Assembly: GCA_029974035.1 (NCBI GenBank)
Contig: JARKQG010000100.1
Span: 1-7,883, forward strand
Reading direction: 5' to 3'
DNA length: 7,883 nt
Origin: Eubacteriales bacterium
Lineage (GTDB): Bacteria; Bacillota_A; Clostridia; Christensenellales; Aristaeellaceae
Positions 5,357-7,883 of this stretch are shown piece after piece. Every line of letters begins with the position of its first letter. Positions within the stretch are counted from its first letter, which is position 1. The notes below the pieces were generated by a model. It was not told the DNA's origin and did not search any database. It was given only the letters and a program-made list of their open reading frames with translations. The translations under genes and the position numbers were made by a program.

Positions 5357-6462
5357 ATCGGGTTGAACAGCTGGGCATGGGCATGATGCGCCTGCCCCTC
5401 GCGGGCGGGGAGATCGACCTGGCCGAAACCATCCGCATGGCGGACCGGTTCCTGGCCGACGGCGGCGTGTGGTTTGATACCGCCTGGGGCTACCATGGCG
5501 GCGCGAGCGAGGGCACCGTCCGGGCCGCCGTGACCGACCGCCACCCAAGGGCCGCCTTCCGCCTGGCCACCAAGCTGCCGGTGTGGCTGGTCAAGGGCCC
5601 GGAGGACCCGGAAAAGCTGTTCCAAACGCAGCTCGCCCGCACCGGCGCGGCCTACTTTGACCGCTACCTGCTGCACGCGCTGGACGCGGGCCGCCTCGCC
5701 GCGCTGGACGAATTCGGCGAGTGGGCGTTTCTCCGTTCCCTCCGGGACAGGGGGCTGGCCCGGTCCATCGGCTTTTCGTTCCACGACACCGCCGACGTGC
5801 TGGAGACGATCCTCTCCGCCCACCCGGAGGTGGATTTCGTGCAGCTTCAGATCAACTACCTGGACTGGGAGGACGACAAGGTCCAGGCCCGCGCGTGCTA
5901 CGAGTGCGCCCGCGCCCACGGCGTGGACGTCGTGGTGATGGAGCCGGTCAAGGGCGGCGTGCTGGCCGCGCTGCCGGAAATTGCCGCCCGGCCCCTCCGG
6001 ACGCTCCATCCGGACTGGTCCGACGCCCGCTGGGCGCTGGCCTTTTGCCTGTCGCTCCCCGGCGTGGCTACGGTCCTCAGCGGCATGTCGGACTTTGACC
6101 AGCTGACCGGGAACCTGGAAACCTTCCGCGACTTCGAGCCGCTGAACGAGGCCGAGCTGGCCGCGCTCCGGGCGGCGGCAAAGGCCCTTGACGCCATGCC
6201 GTCCATTCCCTGCACGGGCTGCGGCTACTGTGTGGAGGGCTGCCCGCGGAAGATCAACATCCCCGGCGTCTTTGAAACCGCCACCTCCGTGATGCGCTTT
6301 GGCCCCCGGCCCTCGCTCATGGGCCACTACAAGTGGCTTCTGGCCGGCGGCAGCGGCCGCGCGGCCGACTGCGTCGCCTGCCGGGCCTGCGAAAAAAGCT
6401 GCCCGCAACACCTGGAGATCGCCCGCCTGATGGCGGACTGCGCCGCACTGCTGGACGTTTAG
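5353..6462 (+). CDS. Aldo/keto reductase with C-terminal twin 4Fe-4S motifs
   Basis: Residues 1-270 of this 369-residue protein form an aldo/keto reductase barrel with the likely catalytic set Asp42, Tyr47 (FDTAWGYHGG), Lys74 (LATKLP) and His108 (YLLHAL). A C-terminal region holds two ferredoxin-like clusters: CTGCGYCVEGC (Cys287, 290, 293, 297) and CVACRACEKSC (Cys340, 343, 346, 350). This architecture is common in anaerobic Clostridia as predicted oxidoreductases. It suggests electron transfer between 4Fe-4S centres and a nicotinamide cofactor, but the substrate is unknown. A very strong AAGGAGGA (5339-5346) precedes the ATG by 6 bases. The start overlaps the AI-2E stop by 4 bp, so both are co-expressed, perhaps linking export with redox metabolism. 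The length fits the family and all eight cysteines are intact. Confidence 0.92.
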   Translation: MNRVEQLGMGMMRLPLAGGEIDLAETIRMADRFLADGGVWFDTAWGYHGGASEGTVRAAVTDRHPRAAFRLATKLPVWLVKGPEDPEKLFQTQLARTGAAYFDRYLLHALDAGRLAALDEFGEWAFLRSLRDRGLARSIGFSFHDTADVLETILSAHPEVDFVQLQINYLDWEDDKVQARACYECARAHGVDVVVMEPVKGGVLAALPEIAARPLRTLHPDWSDARWALAFCLSLPGVATVLSGMSDFDQLTGNLETFRDFEPLNEAELAALRAAAKALDAMPSIPCTGCGYCVEGCPRKINIPGVFETATSVMRFGPRPSLMGHYKWLLAGGSGRAADCVACRACEKSCPQHLEIARLMADCAALLDV

Positions 6463-6474
6463 CGCGGCGGGCCG

Positions 6475-6516
6475 GCCGCCGGGTGAATGCACGCGGCGGC
6501 TTGTTTCGTTGTCTTT
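6475..6516 (+). terminator. Intrinsic terminator of the AI-2E/aldo-keto reductase operon
   Basis: GCCGCCG (6475-6481) pairs with CGGCGGC (6494-6500); after one G-G mismatch, GTG (6483-6485) pairs with CAC (6490-6492) around an AATG loop. A T-rich run, TTGTTTCGTTGTCTTT, follows from 6501. The stem begins 12 bases after the aldo/keto reductase stop. CCGCCG (6476-6481) can instead pair with CGGCGG at 6465-6470, a mutually exclusive hairpin. The T-run is interrupted, so termination may be partial. Confidence 0.7.
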
Positions 6517-6553
6517 ACAAGATTAGGCTAGAGCCGTTTTGTCGAAAATGCTA

Positions 6554-6563
6554 TGCTTATAAT
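6554..6563 (+). promoter_or_regulatory. Probable promoter -10 region of the srlD-like operon
   Basis: TATAAT at 6558-6563 is a perfect -10 box, with TG two bases further upstream than an ideal extended -10. No good -35 box lies at the normal distance; TTGTCG (6539-6544) is only 13 bases away. A perfect -10 with a poor -35 often marks an activator-dependent promoter, which would suit a sugar-alcohol operon, but no activator site was recognised. The start would be near 6570, giving a leader of about 27 bases. Confidence 0.5.
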
Positions 6564-6581
6564 GAAAACAGGCTCGAAAAG

Positions 6582-6593
6582 GGAGGTTCCTCC
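6582..6593 (+). promoter_or_regulatory. Self-complementary ribosome binding site of the srlD-like gene
   Basis: The Shine-Dalgarno GGAGG (6582-6586) is followed two bases later by its complement CCTCC (6589-6593), then by the ATG at 6597. A small GGAG-GTTC-CTCC hairpin would hide the ribosome binding site. The hairpin is only 4 bp with a tetraloop, so its strength in vivo is uncertain. It could lower basal translation or simply be chance. Confidence 0.4.
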
Positions 6594-6596
6594 GGT

Positions 6597-7379
6597 ATGT
6601 CCGAATGTAAGCGTTTGAAGGACCGCGTGGTGGTCATCACCGGCGCGGCGCAGGGGCTGGGCGAGGCGCTGGCCAAGCGGCTGAGCGACGAGGGCGCGAA
6701 GGTGGTCGTCGCCGACATGAACTACGAGGCGGCCCAGAAGGTGGCCGCGTCGCTGGACGACGCCATCGCCGTCAAGGTGAACGTCACCAGCGATGAGGAC
6801 TGCGCGGCCATGTGCCAGGCGGCGGAAGACAAATACGGCCGGATTGACATGCTGGTGTCCAACGCGGCCATTCTGATCTCCGGCCCGATCGGGGAGATGA
6901 CCTACGCCCAGTTCTCCAAGGTGGTGGACGTCAATCTCAACGGCTACTTCAACACCTGCAAGGCCGTGGTGCCCTTCATGCGCAAAAACGGCCGGGGTTC
7001 CATCGTGCAGATCAACTCCAAATCCGGCAAAAAGGGCTCCTCCAAGAACTGCGCCTACGCGGCATCGAAGTTCGGCGGCGTGGGCCTCACCCAGTCGCTG
7101 GCACTGGAGCTGGCGGAGGAGGGCATCCGCGTAAACGCCATCTGCCCGGGAAACCTGCTGGACAGCCCGCTGTGGGTCAATTCGCTCTACGAGCAGTACG
7201 CCCGCAACCAGGGCACCACCAAGGAGAAGATCCGGGAAAAGTACGTAAACCAGGTGCCCATGAAGCGCGGCTGCCAGTACGAGGACGTGGCCAATCTCAT
7301 GGTTTTTCTCCTGTCGGACGAATCCTCCTACATGACCGGCCAGGCCATCAACGTGACCGGCGGCCAGCAGATGAGCTGA
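6597..7379 (+). CDS. srlD: Sorbitol-6-phosphate 2-dehydrogenase (SDR family)
   Basis: This 260-residue short-chain dehydrogenase has the cofactor motif TGAAQGLG (15-22), Asp40 at the end of the second strand (favouring NAD over NADP), SNAA (88-91) and the catalytic set Asn113, Ser141, Tyr154, Lys158. Its C-terminal half recalls E. coli SrlD/GutD closely, from memory, in INSKSGKKGSSKN, KFGGVGLTQSLALELAEEGI, GNLLDSP, VPMKRGCQYEDV and TGQAINVTGGQ. SrlD oxidises sorbitol 6-phosphate to fructose 6-phosphate after phosphotransferase uptake. The start is ATG 6597; the frame stays open upstream to 6333 but that part overlaps the reductase gene and the terminator. The next gene follows after 11 bases and encodes another hexitol-phosphate type dehydrogenase. 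A related polyol phosphate substrate is possible. Confidence 0.88.
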   Translation: MSECKRLKDRVVVITGAAQGLGEALAKRLSDEGAKVVVADMNYEAAQKVAASLDDAIAVKVNVTSDEDCAAMCQAAEDKYGRIDMLVSNAAILISGPIGEMTYAQFSKVVDVNLNGYFNTCKAVVPFMRKNGRGSIVQINSKSGKKGSSKNCAYAASKFGGVGLTQSLALELAEEGIRVNAICPGNLLDSPLWVNSLYEQYARNQGTTKEKIREKYVNQVPMKRGCQYEDVANLMVFLLSDESSYMTGQAINVTGGQQMS

Positions 7380-7390
7380 CGGAGGCCGCC

Positions 7391-7883
7391 ATGATGAACA
7401 GACCCGTCATCATATGGGGCGCGGGACGCATCGGCAGGGGTTTTATCGCCGAGGTGTTCAGCCAGCCCGGCTACGGCCTGACGTTCGTCGACATGGTGCG
7501 CCCGCTGATCGAGCAGCTTCGGGCGGCCGACGGCTACACCGTCTACAAGGCGACCAACGAGGGCGTTTCCAGCGTCCGCATCGAAAGGTACGACGCGCTG
7601 CACATCGACGACGGCGAGGCGATCCTGAAGAAGATGCTGGAGCCCTGTCCGATCGTGTCGGCGGCGGTGCAGGCGTCGATGCTGGATTCGCTCGCGGACA
7701 TGCTGGCCCCCTACATCCGCGCCCGCGCGCTTCAAAGGCCGGACGAGCCGATGGACATTCTCCTGAGCGTCAACTCGATGATGCCGGACAAAGCGTTTCG
7801 CGCCGCGCTGGAGCGCGCGTTTAAAGGCGAGGCGCGCGCGCTCGCCTACGCGCGCGAGAAGGTCGGCGTCGCGGTCACGGTGG
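7391..7883 (+). CDS. Mannitol-1-phosphate 5-dehydrogenase family protein, N-terminal part
   Basis: The frame is open to the window edge (164 codons). It begins with a Rossmann motif IIWGAGRIGRGFIAEVFSQP (residues 7-26), ending the second strand in TFVDM (Asp34), the pattern of mannitol-1-phosphate 5-dehydrogenase and related long-chain mannitol dehydrogenases. SAAVQASMLDSLADMLAPYI (90-109) matches the family's TAVG..VLE.IAP.I strand-helix unit. The next conserved segment, CEN-M in E. coli MtlD as I recall it, appears here as SVNSM, so it is a divergent member and the symbol is left blank. The catalytic lysine region is outside the window. GGAGG (7381-7385) serves ATG 7391 (5-base gap) or ATG 7394 (8-base gap); the latter is equally likely. 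Close spacing to the srlD-like gene indicates one operon for hexitol phosphates. Confidence 0.8.
   Translation, partial: MMNRPVIIWGAGRIGRGFIAEVFSQPGYGLTFVDMVRPLIEQLRAADGYTVYKATNEGVSSVRIERYDALHIDDGEAILKKMLEPCPIVSAAVQASMLDSLADMLAPYIRARALQRPDEPMDILLSVNSMMPDKAFRAALERAFKGEARALAYAREKVGVAVTV

Noticed and set aside
4238..6492. Long minus-strand reading frames (4238-5548 and 5269-6492)
   Set aside because: They lie antisense to two well-supported genes, are His/Arg/Gly/Ala rich as expected of shadow frames in GC-rich DNA, and cross gene boundaries.
6333..6596. N-terminal extension of the srlD-like protein
   Set aside because: The extra frame overlaps the end of the aldo/keto reductase and a terminator, while the SDR fold begins normally just after ATG 6597.

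Overview
The window looks like a chromosomal segment of a GC-rich Gram-positive anaerobe, probably in Clostridia. GC content looks to be around 60% or more by eye, and lower in the intergenic gaps. Supporting signs are strong GGAGG-type ribosome binding sites, near-consensus sigma-A promoters, secreted proteins with Ala/Thr/Lys/Pro linkers and bacterial Ig-like domains, and an aldo/keto reductase carrying two 4Fe-4S motifs. The lineage is an inference; only the first bases of 16S rRNA are present, so it cannot be placed more finely.

Layout. Positions 1-25 are the 5' end of a 16S rRNA gene on the minus strand. Its leader (about 26-160) has a boxB-like hairpin and a boxA-like site, and its promoter lies at 167-195. 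A back-to-back promoter at 229-257 drives a SpoU/TrmH-type RNA methyltransferase (296-1018) the other way. A secreted CAP/SCP-domain protein (1129-1806, plus strand) then faces a large secreted caspase-like protein with Ig-like domains (1882-3885, minus strand). A strong hairpin between them can terminate both. Divergent from the caspase gene is a two-gene unit: an AI-2E/PerM-type membrane protein (4100-5356) overlapping by 4 bp an aldo/keto reductase with two 4Fe-4S motifs (5353-6462), ended by an intrinsic terminator near 6475-6516. The last unit begins with a sorbitol-6-phosphate 2-dehydrogenase (srlD-like, 6597-7379). Eleven bases later comes a mannitol-1-phosphate dehydrogenase-family gene that runs off the window (7391 onward). 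This looks like the start of a hexitol utilisation operon.

The most notable pattern is regulatory. The rRNA operon, the CAP gene and the caspase gene each have a promoter reading exactly TTGACA-N17-TACAAT, with different spacer sequences. Two exported proteins of unknown role therefore sit behind promoters with the same core as the rRNA promoter, in a convergent pair sharing one terminator. The caspase protein also has a C-terminal region of about 110 residues that I cannot assign. I saw no CRISPR array, insertion sequence, tRNA, prophage gene or riboswitch.
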